Below, piece after piece: positions 11,221 through 23,875 of a DNA stretch of 64,000 nt. The first letter of the stretch is position 1. Each line of letters opens with the position of its first letter. Below the pieces are notes generated by a model. It had not been told where the DNA came from and did not search any database. It worked only from the letters and a program-made list of their open reading frames with translations. Both the position numbers and the translations under genes were made by a program. This DNA comes from Pterois miles (taxonomy: Eukaryota; Chordata; Actinopteri; Perciformes; Scorpaenidae), in contig CAMQGK010000567.1 of NCBI GenBank assembly GCA_947000775.1, positions 1,646,501 to 1,710,500 on the forward strand, given 5' to 3'.

Positions 11221-13252
11221 CTACAGCGTTTCCTGGTTTTTATGTTACTTTTTTAAATTTAATTTTATATTTTTATTTTTTTTTATCACTTCATTTGGTG
11301 TTATACATTTTACCTATGTGGGTCTATGTGTTTAATTTGAAATATTACTGTTTATTTGTCGGTTGGTATCATACAAATTAGCGCTTTATCGCCACCTACT
11401 GGGCTAGTGTGGAATAGGAAGTAAATGATCCCCCATTGCATTGCTGCAACACTGGTGGAATGCAGTAAGTACTTTCATCTTTTACTTAAGTAAAAGTAGT
11501 AATACTACAGTGTAGAAATACTCAATAAAAGTACCTCAGTAAAAGTACAAAAGCATTAGCATCAAAGTATACTTGAGGTACCAAAAGTAAAAGTAGGCTA
11601 TTCATTATGCAGACTGGCCCATTTCAAAACAATGTATATGGATTATAATTGGTGATTATTAATGTTCAAGTCTCACTAATGTTGCAGAAGCTGGTACAGG
11701 TGTATGGACGACGGAAAAATAAAAGAATAGATAAATAAATGACTTGATAAATAAATAAATATCCCATTAAAATTAGCAAAAATAATATTGAAATAAATGA
11801 TAATCCATCAAGGCAGCTGGTACAACTGAAGCCCTCGATTTTATGCTGTCTCTCTTTACAGTAATCTGACAGCAGCAGGCATTCATTCTATCTAGAAAAC
11901 AATTAATTACACATGGTATAAATATAATAAACAAATGAAGAAATGAATAAATAAAGAGGGAATTGTTAAGGGAAAACCCAGCAGAAATAAACAAATGTTT
12001 CAACACATAATTAAATAAATAAATTTAGAAATAAATATAAAATAAGTTAAAAAATATGCAAAAAAAATTAAAAAACGGATAAAAAATAAAAAAAATATGC
12101 AAATCATGAAATAAATACATACATAAATACATAGAAGTGGAAATTAAACAGGAGAGTAAATAAATAATGGAATTAAGTCACATTGTATCAATTAATTAAT
12201 GATGACATTTATTTTGAATGTTTTTTGCTACTTTTAAAGACATTTATTTATTCGTTAATCTATTTTTTTTTTTACAATGGGTAGAATAGTGACATTGAGT
12301 GGATAGGTTATTGATGGCAACCAGCCAAAACCCCTCTACTCACTACTCCCTTTCCATGAACTACAGTGACCTTCATGTAACATAAACACACTAAAGTCTC
12401 TCTCTAGGGAATTGTCCATTCTGGGCTACTGTAGAAACATGGAGGTGCAACATGGCTGACCCTCTCCCTATGTAGATATGAAGGGCTCTCTCTAAGCTAG
12501 TAAAAACATACAGATTCTTAGTTTCTGGTGATTATAAAACATAGTTATGAATATTATATTCCATTTCTGTCAATGAATCCCCTAAATCCCACACAGTGGA
12601 CCTTTAAAATTAGATTTTGACTCAGTCTCAGTCTGACTCAGTCTCAGTCTCAAATAGGAACAAGTCTCCTACAGAATTAGTTTGAGAAACATGTGACCCT
12701 TCCCAGGGGTCAACCACTACAGATAATTATTATTATTATTGCAAAACCCCGTGTTATAGGTAATGTAAAAGAAGTGCGTGTTTGCATACAGCATGAGGAT
12801 GTCAGGTATGGCACTGACTTTAATCCTGCATGGGGTCTGTTTACAGATTTCCTGTTCCATTCGTGCATGTTACTAACTTGGCTTCTTTCCTGGAGTCTTT
12901 GTGCTTCTTGTCTCACAGGTATCCACGGATCGCTGTTTCACCTGGATGCCCACCCAAGCAAAGTGTCTCCAGATAACTTCTGTTATGATTTGATTGATAT
13001 ATAAATAAATTGAATAAAATAAATTTAATTGAACAATGAGCACTACATGGTCTTGATATTTATATATTATATGACTATTATAGTTAAAATGTATCGGCCT
13101 TGAAAAAAATCAAATCAGTAACATAAATGTAAAATGATTCATTTCAATAATAGCACACTTTGGGTCATATTTACTGACCTGAGACAACACATATTTTGCT
13201 ATCAGGCTTTAGTTTTGTTCACCTCATGGCACCTCCTGTTTCTCCTGGGAGA
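11221..13252. repeat. Intergenic, with ACTTAAGTAAAAGTA-type repeat and AT-rich tract
   Basis: About 11440-11610 shows the short self-similar motif family ACTTAAGTAAAAGTA and AAAAGTACCTCAGTAAAAGT, common in fish non-autonomous elements. About 11690-12250 is an AT-rich tract dominated by ATAAATA. The rest (12251-13252) shows no supported gene. Confidence 0.45.
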
Positions 13253-13254
13253 TA

Positions 13255-14787
13255 CACTCCTGATAAAATCTTAAGACCAGTTAAAAAATTGAAGAATTTA
13301 CGTTTTGCACTGTTGTATCTTAAGAAGGTTCTAAGTAGAGTTTCAAAATGCAAAAAGAAGAAATGAGAGCAAGAGACTAAATGTTTTGAGCAGGCAATTT
13401 ATTGAAAAGAACAATTTAACTAAAATAGGCTGTTCATCAGCTGATCAAAAGTTTAAGACCATAGCTCAAAAAAAAACCCTAAAACAGAAATTAAAGTCTA
13501 AAAACAGACTCAGTAATGAGTAGCTCCACCATTATTGTTGATCACTTAAAATTCGTGTTGGCATGCTTGATGCGAGTGTTTCCAAAAGGCTTGTAGGAAT
13601 GTTGCTCCAAGTGGTGAAGATGGCTTCACGAAGGGCATCCACTGTCTGGAACTGATGTCCATTTTTGTAAACTTCCCTTGCCATCCATCCCCAAATGTTC
13701 TCAATTGGATTTAGATCAGGGGAACATGCAGGATGATCCAAAAGAGTGATGTTATTCTCCTGAAAAAAATCCTTTGTCAGACGGGCATTGTGAATTGCAG
13801 CATTGTCCTGCTGAAAAACCCAGTCATCACCACACAGACGAGGGCCCTCAGTCATGAGGGATGCCCGCTGCAACATCTCCACGTAGCCAGCTGCTGTTTG
13901 ACGCCCCTGCACAACCTGGAGCTCCATTGTTCCATTGAAGGAAAAAGCAGCCCAGATCATGATGGCGCCCCCTCCGCTGTGCCGTGTTGAAAAAATCTCA
14001 GGTGGCATCTCCTTGTCATGCCAGTAGCGTTGGAAGCCATCAGGACCATCAAGGTTAAATTTTTTCTCATCAGAGAATAAAACTTTCTTCCAACTTTGAA
14101 CGTCCCATGTTTGGTGCTCCCTTGCAAAGGCCAAACGGGCAATTTTGTGGGTTGAAGGAGACGTGGCCTTTGAAGAGGTTTTTGTTTTTGAAGCCGTTCC
14201 TTTGCAGATGCCGTCTGATGGTTATTGGGCTGCAGTCAGCACCAGTAATGGCCTTAATTTGGGATGAGGATCGTCCCGTGTCTTGACGGACAGCCGTTCG
14301 GATCCTCCGGCTCAGTGCCGGTGAGATTTTTTGGGTCTACCACTTGATTTTTTTGTTCCATAAACCTCAGGATTTTTAAGAAATGCAAAATGACTGTCTT
14401 ACTGCGTCCAACCTCAGCAGCGATGGAGCTGTGAGAGGCCTTGTTATGCAGTCAACAATCCTGCCACGTTGAAGGCAGTGAGTTTTTTGCTTTTCCCATC
14501 AAGAGGTCTTGACAGTGTGATTACTTGAAGAAAATGACATGGAATCAAATTTTTGCACAGATTTGGGTTTTAAAGGATGTGGTCTTAAACTTTTGATCAG
14601 CTGATGAACAGCCTTTTCAGTTAAATTGTTCTTTTCAATAAATTGCCTGCTCAAAACATTTGGTCTCTTGTTCCCATTTCTTCTTTTTGCATTTTGAAAC
14701 TCTACTTAGAACCTTCTTAAGATACAACAGTGCAAAATGCAAATTCTTGCAATTTTTTAACTGGTCTTAAGATTTTGATCAGGAGTG
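13255..14787 (-). mobile_element. Tc1-like transposon, 1533 bp, long inverted repeats
   Basis: The element is bounded by TA target duplications at 13253-13254 and 14788-14789. The ends are inverted copies: CACTCCTGATAAAATCTTAA on the left and its near complement ending ATCAGGAGTG on the right. The similarity extends about 210 nt inward on each side (to about 13470 and from about 14578). This gives the long terminal repeats seen in IR/DR-type Tc1 elements. The single gene inside reads on the minus strand. Confidence 0.92.
13532..14500 (-). pseudogene. Tc1-like transposase, frame broken near the N-terminus
   Basis: The intact C-terminal 200 residues (14134-13532) carry the DDE catalytic domain: VLFSDEKKFN (first Asp), WVFQQDNAAIHNA (second Asp) and HPACSPDLNPIENIWGW (Glu). 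The stretch upstream (14135-14500) still encodes recognisable DNA-binding-domain pieces, such as SSIAAEVGRSKTVILHF and FLKI, but in more than one frame and with an in-frame stop. The enzyme is therefore unlikely to be made whole. A live cousin elsewhere in the genome could still mobilise the element through its intact ends. Confidence 0.88.
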
Positions 14788-14789
14788 TA

Positions 14790-15480
14790 TTACATTACAT
14801 TTTGGCATGAAAACCATGTAAACATGGCCCAATACAGGAGAAAGTTTCCATCACACATTACCTTAAATCAACTATCTTTATCACATATTCACACCACCTG
14901 TTGCCTTCTCACTGCTACTGAGAACACTGCAGGTAAAAATAGCCTCTATTGATCATCTGCACGCTGTAGTTGGAGAGAAGAGTGTGCTTTGACCAGATGA
15001 AATAACATATAATAATGAAAAAGAACATTTTACACAACTCGTGACACCATCCAAAGTATAGAAAGTATAGAAGCAAAGAGACAAAACTCACAACATTTTG
15101 GACTGGAAAGTTATTCATAAACATATTTCAAATGTTTTATTGTTCAACTCGTTGTGCCACCTTAAGCTAATGTTGTGATTGCCTTGTAAATTCAAGCACT
15201 TTAATATATATTTCTACATGCAAAAAAATATATACATAATGTTAGTTTTCTTTTTTTTAAATACAATTTAAAATTTTTAAGGTGCATGTTTAAAAGTGAT
15301 TTTTTATTATATTTTTGGAAATCTGATGGATTTCTAATTTCTAAATGCATTACAGATTTACAATATATCAGGTTTATTGCAAACGTATGAAAATCTGTTT
15401 TCAAATGTCCATCATAAAATATATTGTAGGCATTTTCATTTGGAAGTGTTTTACTTCCATATGTTTATTCAAAAGCTTCT
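14790..15480. other. AT-rich intergenic DNA, nothing recognised
   Basis: Short ORFs here are low-complexity and lack any motif. No RNA gene or clear repeat is seen. Confidence 0.4.
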
Positions 15481-15519
15481 TTGAAATAGATGCTATATCA
15501 GGTTAAAGGTGCTAAATTC

Positions 15520-16030
15520 CACATTCAGAGCATATCTGTGACTGAGGGATCGCCTCCACATGGCTCTCAACATGGCAATGGCTGAACTGGTGGATAGCAG
15601 CTAACTGCTAACAGCATGAACAGCGCAATCAACTGCAACGGTGCTGACAGAGCTAGCAGAACCTGGGTGGGTGGAACCAGAGGGTGGGCGTTATGCTTCC
15701 GACAAAGCTGTGGGTCGGGATAGCGTTATCAGCTGTGAACACTGTATGAGAGCAGTGGGAGCAGCAGCCGTTAGCTAGCCAGTGGGGCCAGACCGGCTAT
15801 GCAAACAAAGCACGGAGCAGCTCTGATTCCTTATTTTAAGCCTCCGCTGTGGCGACAGCCGTGGCCGGAGGCATTACGTTTTTGGGTTGTCCCTTTGTTC
15901 TCGTGTTCTCATGAACACGATATCTCAGGAATGTCTAAAGAAAATGTCTTCAGATTTGGCACAAAGGTTCACTTGGACTCAAAGATGAACTGGCGCCTTA
16001 ATTGTTTTGATCTGATGATATGACAGGAAA
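15520..16030. repeat. Dispersed fish repeat of unknown class
   Basis: The block around 15840-16020 (GTGGCGACAGCCGTGGCCGG, GCATTACGTTTTTGGGTTGTC without its last base, TTCACTTGGACTCAAAGATG) resembles a very widespread fish repeat that I know only by pattern. Its short ORF is not a gene. Confidence 0.45.
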
Positions 16031-16112
16031 TACATGTTGTAATAAGCACAAGCAAACTCATTTATCAAGACAACTGGTTTTAATGTAACTGTGAAACCCT
16101 GCAAATGTTACA

Positions 16113-16165
16113 CATAAGATAAGATAAGATAAGATATTCCTTTATTAGTCCCACAGTGGAGAAAT
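16113..16165 (-). repeat. LINE 3' tail remnant with AGATA run
   Basis: An (AAGAT)n run followed by ATTCCTTTATTAGTCCCACA and GTGGAGAAATTCACA. The same tail ends the minus-strand LINE fragments in the tandem array, for example at 32437-32490. Confidence 0.65.
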
Positions 16166-17276
16166 TCACATAACATAATATATTGCAAATCAAATGTTAC
16201 CAACACAACTGACACAGTAGGTCACCTGATGAGTTGAATGATTCTAAAACCTAAATCGAATCAGAGAAAACATAAAACCATCGTCAGAGTCAGTTTTGCC
16301 TGAGAGCTAAGGACCGCCGTGACCTGGAAACCCCGTACCTCGTCCACAACACACCTCCTCTTCACCACCCAGCCCCAGCCTGACCCGGTCACATGCACTT
16401 GCAGGTAAATAAAAACCTCACCAGAGACACTATTGTTGGTTCTGCTCAGCAGTTGTAGTGGAGCCTCGTCCGGGGATCCACACAAACAGGTCTCTGTGCT
16501 CTGCTTACAACAGGCCTTCTCCTTCGCCACATAACTCACAGAAGCAGGTAGATATGAACTTCTGACCTCTTTCGTGCAAAACCAGCAGATGAGCAATGAA
16601 AAGTAGGTCTTTTTTTGGTATAGTTACAGTAATAGGGATGAATTCTCCAGTATAAACCTGTTTGTTGTTTATAATTACATAGAATTATTGGAGGCTATCT
16701 AACATTATACACAGTATAATGTAATCCAGCATCACTGGGTTTGCTTGTTTTTCATTCCATGTTCATTTAAAAGCAAATATGGGACTTTAGGTTAGAGTAA
16801 CACATGACATCGTATTACTCTGGCTGACTAAATGAACCAAACAGCAACAGTACATGGAGGATCACCATAACAAAAAGTCACCACACTCAAGCTGATGTCC
16901 GTATTTTACAACCTTTGCACCAAGAATCACCTCCACACCGGTGTAACCAAGGCAACAGGATAATATATTCTCCTACTGGAGTAATATTTTACCCAGGATC
17001 ATGCCTCATGCAAAAAGCGGTGCATGAAACGCCATGTTGCCACTGTGCAGTTAGATAAACGGCAGGAGCAGGGATCCTGTTGTCATGTGTCCAGAGGTGC
17101 AGGTGTTACGTCAATGTCTGGCTCCCACAGCGAGGTCTTTCAGAGTCCCGTGACACACTTAACTATTACATGCTAACTGTCTATGTGCCGTACAATCAGG
17201 ATTTGGGATTGTATATTTTAAATACATGTTAATCTTTTTTGAATAATATATTTAATATCTGACTTCTTTGGCCCAG
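16166..17276. other. Upstream region of dnase1
   Basis: Probably holds the dnase1 promoter and a 5' UTR exon, because the ATG exon begins right after a splice acceptor. I could not place either. A 111-codon minus-strand ORF (16261-16596) has no recognised family. Confidence 0.35.
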
Positions 17277-17277
17277 G

Positions 17278-19430
17278 ATGCGTTTGGTGTGTGCTTTGGG
17301 TCTCTTTTTGGCCCTGCTGCATGTGTCTACATGTCTGCTGCTGGGAGCCTTCAACATCAAGTCATTTGGAGACAAGAAAGCCTCCAACACAACTCTCATG
17401 AACATCATCAGCACGGTCAGAAACTGTATTTTTATGCATGCAATAATCTTCTTTTTCTTCTGTATCTCTTCACAAATGCCCCCGTTTGAAGTATAAAAAT
17501 GATATAATTTGAAGGGTGCTGAGTAACTAACACAGTTGAGCCTACATTTGGCCTCCCTTCCCTTAGAAATAAAAGCATGTCATCAGAGCTTGTTAGAATA
17601 CTGTATTGTTCAGAGGATTTTGGAGATTAAAGGGAAATCACGTGAGGTAGATTAAAGCTTGGGTAGGTAATATTGGAGAGACTCCCAGTAAGTCTTAACA
17701 TACTGGGAGCATTTTTTTCAACACATCCCAAACTGTCACATACCGCTGCTTTGTCACGCCCCTTCGTCACTTTATGTTTATTCAACAAAACCACTTAAAT
17801 GGTATTGCTTAAAGTGACAGTTGGCATCACTAGGCAAAAAAAAAAAGTGTTCTGAGAGAAAAATAGACTTCTGTACCTCCTCATGGCCGTTCTCAGGCTT
17901 TAAGAAATCTAGCCCGTAATGGGAGCCAATTTTTGGCCAATCACAGGTCATTTCAGAGAGCGGATATACTCCTGAATTCAAATCAGCCGGTCAAACTAGG
18001 CAGCACTGATCAAATACAAATATTAAATATTCTGTTACTGCAATGATTTTTTCTCATATAAAACTGTTTTCAGAAACATCATGTAGTTACTGTTTAGCTG
18101 TAAAATGAGAAAGTTTGCTGGTAGGCGGCGCTTGGTATTTCCTCAACTGATCTCAACATGGCTGCCGGCTCACAAACTTTCTCATTTTACAGCTAAACAC
18201 TAACTACAAGATGTTTCTGAGAACATCCGATGCATTAGAGTTAACTGGTGATTGACACCTCTTTTGAATGAACAGCCAATAGGAACGCTTGCTCTCTGAA
18301 ATGAGCTGTGATTGGCCAAAGTCTCCCATCATGGGCTAGATCTTTTAAATCCTGAAAACAGATCCACGAGGAAGTGCAGAAGTCTAGTTTTCTCTCAGAA
18401 TGCTTGAATTACAATATGATGAAAGGTTATTATTATTATTTTTACTCAGTGATGCCAAAAATATTCTGCCTACTGCTGCTTTAAATGCGATGTTCCCAGT
18501 GTGTAACGTAGGATTCTGTTTGCGCTATCCAAGCTCCAGCTCATTTCACCCTGATGACATCACTATGACATCATGGGGTTGTTTCCCCCTCCAGAGCCAC
18601 AGAAGACATCACAGTGTACAGCTTTTTTCACAGCTCGTGGGAGTACTTCCTACGACTCGTGAACCGAATTTAGTGGAGTCCGCCTTTTCTACTTAGAACA
18701 ATAATGAGCACAGACGATGTTTTGTTGGTTCATCGCTTTTATTTCTAAGGCTATTTGTTTTCAGGGAGCCATACTTGAATTGACAGCACTAGAATATAAT
18801 ATAAGACCCCGCTGCCACAAGAACTGTCATCAGATATGTATTGTGTTTTTGTTTTTCAGATTGTCCATCGCTATGACATCATTCTGATCCAGGAAGTCCG
18901 AGACAGCGATCTGTCAGCAACCAAAAAACTCATGGAGCATGTCAACAAGTTAGACTAACCACACAGCAAACACAGTATTATACTTACACACAGAACATGG
19001 TGGCCTTTTGTAGACGTTTAGTTGGACAGCTCATAAATCCACATTATGATTTGAGATGAACAAAATTATGCTCTTCATCGCTGTGTGTGTGTGTTTTCCC
19101 AGAGGTTCCCCTCAGTTCAGGTACATCGTCAGCGAGCCTCTCGGTCGCAGCTCCTATAAGGAGAGATATCTTTTCCTCTACAGGTAAACAAAGAGAAGTG
19201 ACTGCGATGGTTAAACTGTTTTGTTTTATCTTCTTAAGATCTGCACAGTGTCTTTGTCTCTGGCCTTATTGTGAGCTATGACTGCCAGATAATCACTTAT
19301 GTAACAGCAGGCATACATTAAAAAATCATATTACTCTTACTACATGTTCCTGCATCCAAAATGTAACACAAAAATACTATCAGCAAAGTATAACCACACA
19401 TAATGCAGTGGAGTGTGTATATGTTCTAAT

Positions 19431-19461
<31 letters not shown>

Positions 19462-22400
19462 AGGAGGACGGGTCAGTGTGATGATGTTTTGTAGTCTCAC
19501 AATTCACAAGTGGGATATTTACTGATGTATTTCATATAGTTAAAACGTGCTCTAGTTAAAATGCTAATATTTTATTATTATTATAGTGTATAATGTTTAC
19601 ATTTCTTAGAATTAGATTAGGTTATAACAAGATTCTCTGTATATACTTCACACTTAGTACAGATGTGTATATTCTCTTTTTTATGTGTACATAGATGTGT
19701 ATATTCTCTCATGTTTATTGTGCTGATAACCCGCTGCTGTAACACCACAATTTCCCAACTTGGGATCAATAAAGTATCTATCTATCTATCTATCTATCTA
19801 TCTAAAATCACTTCAGCTTGTTAACCGAAGACCTTATTTCAGGCTTCTAATGAAAAACATTCAAAACAAAATTTCCAGATGAGGTGCTAAAATGCGAACT
19901 CATTTGTGTGTTTTAGGACTCATTCCTGCACCACTCTATGAGAAAGCACTGATGAACTTTACTGTTGCTGTACGTCACTTCTTCAGGAGTAAAAGTTTAC
20001 AGGTAATGACGGATGTGGCTGACCGGTGTCTTTCCTCTCCAGGGAGCAGACGGTGTCCGTGGCTAAAAACTACACCTACGATGACGGCTGTGAGCCCTGT
20101 GGGACGGACACCTTCAGCAGAGAGCCCTTCGTCGTCATGTTTACCTCCAAACGAACCGGTAGGATGTGGCAGAGTGCAGCAAGCACTGTTGTCAGACAAC
20201 AGCGATGTACATTGCCTCATTCATGAGGTGATCGACTGAGAGCTATAAGCAACAAACTTGCAGGAGTCAGAGGTCATGAGGTCTGTTGGTAACTAATGCC
20301 TGTTCTTACTGCCACACAGTATGTCAGCCAGATAAAGCTGACGACCCTGTCCTGCCAAACCTAAAAAGCAAGCTCCTTTTTACAGGGTGTTCTTATACAC
20401 CATTCGTAGCTATACCTATCAAAAGTAATGCACTGTAATACGTATATATCCCACAAAATCAATCAGGAGTATGAAGAGCAACAAAAGCAGAATAGGGAGG
20501 AGGTTGAGCTGGATGGGTGGGCAAAAAACACTGTACTTTCACCCCCGTGTTCGTACTTGGTGTGAAACCAGAAGTCAGCGTATGAATTATTTAGCACATA
20601 ACTGCCGTAGCCTATTTAAGTTGTAACGCTTTCAGAGATATTTCCACAACAAATAATAATCTTTTCCAAAACCTATCGAAGTAGTTTTGTTGTCTAAACT
20701 TAATCAAGTTGGTCATTTCCTAAACCCAACCAAGTAGTTTTGTTGTCTAATCCTAACCAAGTTGATCTTTTCCTAAATTTATCTAAGTAGTTTTGTTGTC
20801 TAAACCTAATCAAGTTGATCTTTTCCTAAACCTAGTTTAGTTGCCTAAACCTAACCAAGCTGTTTCCTGTTGAGATGAAAATTTATTTTGAAAAGACTAT
20901 ATGTACATATAACATGTAACAAGGGAAAATTGACATGTGCATCATGTTACTGGACATTCATAGGAAAACACATGTAAAATGAAGATATCATAAGATAGAT
21001 CATAAGATAGATATATGAAAAATTAAATGAGGATATGTTGCTTTTTGTTACATGATTTATGTCTGCATATCCAAAACTCTCAACTTGTCTGTTCTCCTTC
21101 AAGCATTTCTCTCTTCATCCACTCCTTCGTCCTCCCTGTTTTCTAGCTGTGAGGAACTTCGTTCTGATCCCCCAGCACACCTCCCCAGACTACGCTGTGA
21201 AGGAAGTGGACGCTCTCTATGATGTGGTGACCGATGTCCGCAAACGCTGGAACACCAACGTGAATGTTCTCCACAAAAACATACAAAACCAAATGTTGAG
21301 TGCAACTGTGTGATGTTATGTGATGGGAAGAGGTTGAACCATTTCATTCTGCCTGCAGGACATCGTGCTGCTGGGCGACTTCAACACAGGCTGCAATTAC
21401 GTATCGGGCTCCGACTGGCAGCAGATCCGGCTCTTCACGGACAAGAGTTTCCACTGGCTGATCACCGACGAGGCCGACACTACAGTGTCTCACACTAACT
21501 GCCCTTATGACAGGTGGACACAGACACTTGCATGGACTCTTGCATGCACACACACAGACTCTTAATTCCACCCCTCTTCCTGTATTTGCAGGATTGTGGT
21601 GACTACTGACATGATGAATGGAGTGGTGCGCGGCAGTGCTGAGGTCTACAACTACATGATGGATTTGCATCTCAGCCACAGCCTGGTAAAAACAACTTTA
21701 ATTCTCCTCTATAATATAATTCACTTCAGGTTGAGAGTCTATGAACAGTAACTGAGCAACAGGTGAAGAAGATCTTGTTTCCTTGTGTCTTGTTGTTTGT
21801 CTTCACCTGATGCAGCACTGGTGTAGAAGTGTAGTGAGGGCGTGATCAGTGCACAGTGATGGAGTGAAGAAGTGTGCATAGTCACCATGATGTCATCCAT
21901 TGGTTTGTGGACTGTGGTTCTGAAGCCTTGAGATTGGCATTTTGGGCTGCATGGTGGTGCAGTGGTTAGCACTCACAGCAAGGGGGTTGCAGATTCGAAT
22001 CCGGCTTGGGGATCTTCTGTGAGTTTGCATGTTCTCCCCATGTAAGCGTGGGTTTTCTCCAGATGCTCCAGCTTCCTCCCACAGTCCAAAGACATGCAGT
22101 TTAGGTTAATTGATGACTCTAAATTGACCATTAGTTTCGAATGTAAGCGTGAATGGTTGTCTGTCTCTATGTGCCTTGTGATGGACAGGCGACCTGTCCA
22201 GGGTGTACCCGGCCTTCGCCCAATGCCAGCTGGGATCGGCTCCTGCTCCCCCGCGACCCCTAACGGGATAAGCGGTTGAAGATGGATGATTTTGGTCGTC
22301 CCATCTTGATATCTAGCTGTCGCCATGTTGATTTTTCGCAACCAGAAGTGGCACGAGACCGTGGAGCTAAGTACAGCTTAATGCTGAAAAGAGAGGTGAA

Positions 22401-23875
22401 GTCCTGCCCCTTCTGGTGGACCCCATGGGACCTTGTTAAAAAATATAAATATATTATAGTTAGCAGCGAGAGACAAATATATTTTTCGAATCTGTTTGAA
22501 TTGCGCCATAAATCGCACATAATACACAGATACTTTGTCAAGTCAAAAAAGTCCTTTTGTTGTGGTATCATTTAGTTTTGTGTGGAATCGCTCAGTGAAC
22601 TACATCTCTCGTCTCGCCCAACATACGTCACCAACACTAGCTAGCGAGCTAGTAAGTAAGCCATGTTCCACGCACAAGTAAAACGATACCTTACCTAATG
22701 TGTTGTATCCGGCAACTCCTGGTCATTTTATCAGCCAGGAAGCAAAAGAATGAGCAAGACCCGTTGCTGGTGTGAGTACAACCCAGTACAAAACACACAG
22801 GCAGTAAGGGATTAAGTGAAGTCCGAAAAAAAAAAAAATAAAATTTTTTAAAAATTTTTAAAAGGGGAAAAATTTTTAAGGGGGAAAAAAATTTTTTTTT
22901 TTTTTTTTTTGAAGGGTGGGGGGTTTGGTTTGGGAAAAAGGGCGGGGGCAAAAAAAAAAAAAGGGGGGTGCCCGCCACCCCAAAAAAAAAAAAAAAAAAA
23001 AAAAAAATTTTTCTTTGGCTTCACCTTTTTTTTTTTTTTTTCCACCCCCAAAAATTTATAAATTTTAAAAAAAAAAACAAAAAAAAAAAACTTGACAATG
23101 GCATGTTATTAATTTTTTTTTAGACCAATTAAGAAATTAATTAATTAATTTTCCCTCACGGCATCCTGGGGTGACAACAGTGGTGTAATCTCATTGCATA
23201 TATTCACACTATTATAACCTACTTCAGTGGTTCTTCAACAAAAAGCAACTCTCGACTTACAAAATTATGTTTTAAATTGACAAACATCATATGTGTGATT
23301 CATGGTGCAGTTCAAATGGGATCAAAAAATATTGGTCACCGCTCACCGTTGATGAGTGTTCATATTTTTTCCGAAGTAAGGTCCCATGGTGGTCCACCAG
23401 AGGAGTTGGGACTTTGCCTCTCTATAAGACATGATAGCGACCTGTCAATCACAAGGTAGCCAGCCCTAAAGCATACCCTACTTTCTGGTCTATTTGACTC
23501 TAAATGGGACCATAATTTACTAAATGAACACCATGCTGTATTGAAGAAGACTTGAAAATAGAAATTGAAACCATAAACTCATGTTTACAATGTTTACTGA
23601 GGTAATGAATCAAGAAAGACTCAGACTTCTATGTAATCAGACTTCCTTTTGCAACCAGAGGAGTCGCCCCCTGCTGGCTGTTTTACAGTAACCTACATAA
23701 TAAAACGTATAAGAAAAACACCAGAGCTCTGTTTAACTGAGGCAATCTGTATGCCAAGCTGGACTAACAAACTTGTACCACAAAAGAAACCCTACGTTTT
23801 CTCCATCTGTCTCAGGCACTGGCTGTCAGTGACCATTTCCCTGTGGAGGTGAAGCTGATGGCTGCTGCTGCCTGA
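17278..23875 (+). CDS. dnase1: Deoxyribonuclease I (eight coding exons)
   Basis: Coding exons are 17278-17415, 18860-18948, 19103-19183, 20043-20158, 21147-21259, 21359-21513, 21592-21685 and 23816-23875. Together they are 846 nt, or 281 residues plus TGA (human 282). All introns are GT-AG and phases match. The protein cuts DNA outside cells with Ca2+/Mg2+. Residues 1 to about 20 form a signal peptide (MRLVCALGLFLALLHVSTC). Visible active-site elements are IQEVRDSD (Glu), LIPQHTSPD (first catalytic His), LLGDFNTGCNYV (Asp) and VSDHFPVEV (second His). Cysteines of the CEPCG loop and the GC/NC pair are kept. The ASNTT glycosylation site near the N-terminus is kept, but the second human site is GTDTF instead of GNDTF. 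The neighbouring naa60 fits the human 16p13.3 gene neighbourhood. Confidence 0.95.
17651..18486. mobile_element. Foldback (MITE-like) element in dnase1 intron 1
   Basis: The two halves are inverted copies. AGCCCGTAATGGGAG and TTGGCCAATCACAG at about 17910-17945 match inverted GATTGGCCAAAGTCTCCCAT at about 18311. ATGTAGTTACTGTTTAGCTG and AAAATGAGAAAGTTTG at about 18081-18117 match inverted CAAACTTTCTCATTTTACAG at about 18174. The outer ends (ATTAAAGCTTGGGTAGGTAA against CTGCCTACTGCTGCTTTAAAT) are weaker. No protein is encoded. Confidence 0.75.
19437..19461. repeat. (AT)n microsatellite
   Basis: Alternating TA run in dnase1 intron 3. Confidence 0.9.
19690..19803 (+). repeat. LINE 3' end with (TATC)n tail
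   Basis: The block AATTTCCCAACTTGGGATCA and AATAAAGTATCTATC, followed by a TATC run to about 19803, is the classic 3' end of a fish CR1/Rex-type LINE copy. It is 5'-truncated and lies in dnase1 intron 3. Confidence 0.7.
20660..20870. repeat. 53-bp minisatellite, about 3.5 copies
   Basis: GTAGTTTTGTTGTCTAA recurs at 20681, 20734 and 20787, giving a 53-bp period, with linkers of the type ATCTTTTCCTAAACC. It lies in dnase1 intron 4. A related motif (TTTTCTTGCCTGAACC) appears at about 2890-2940. Confidence 0.8.
21944..22285 (+). repeat. tRNA-headed dispersed repeat in dnase1 intron 7
   Basis: It starts GGGCTGCATGGTGGTGCAGT with an A-box-like segment, then GATTCGAATCC (B-box-like). The conserved middle contains GAGTTTGCATGTTCTCCCCA, and it ends near AGCGGTTGAAGATGGATGA. 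It is the same family as 8439-8790 in the opposite orientation. Confidence 0.75.
22824..23090. other. Homopolymer-rich stretch, suspected sequence artefact
   Basis: Nearly every base lies in a run: A, T, G and C homopolymers of 4-27 nt follow one another with almost no normal sequence between. This is unlike any flanking DNA. The run-length inflation looks like low-quality consensus. It lies in dnase1 intron 7, so the gene model is unaffected. Confidence 0.6.

Noticed and set aside
16261..16596. 111-codon minus-strand ORF upstream of dnase1
   Set aside because: No family motif, no splice or promoter context, and it lies next to a LINE tail. Not supportable as a gene.
22691..23051. Two minus-strand ORFs rich in Phe, Pro and Lys
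   Set aside because: They are produced by homopolymer runs in the suspected artefact region.
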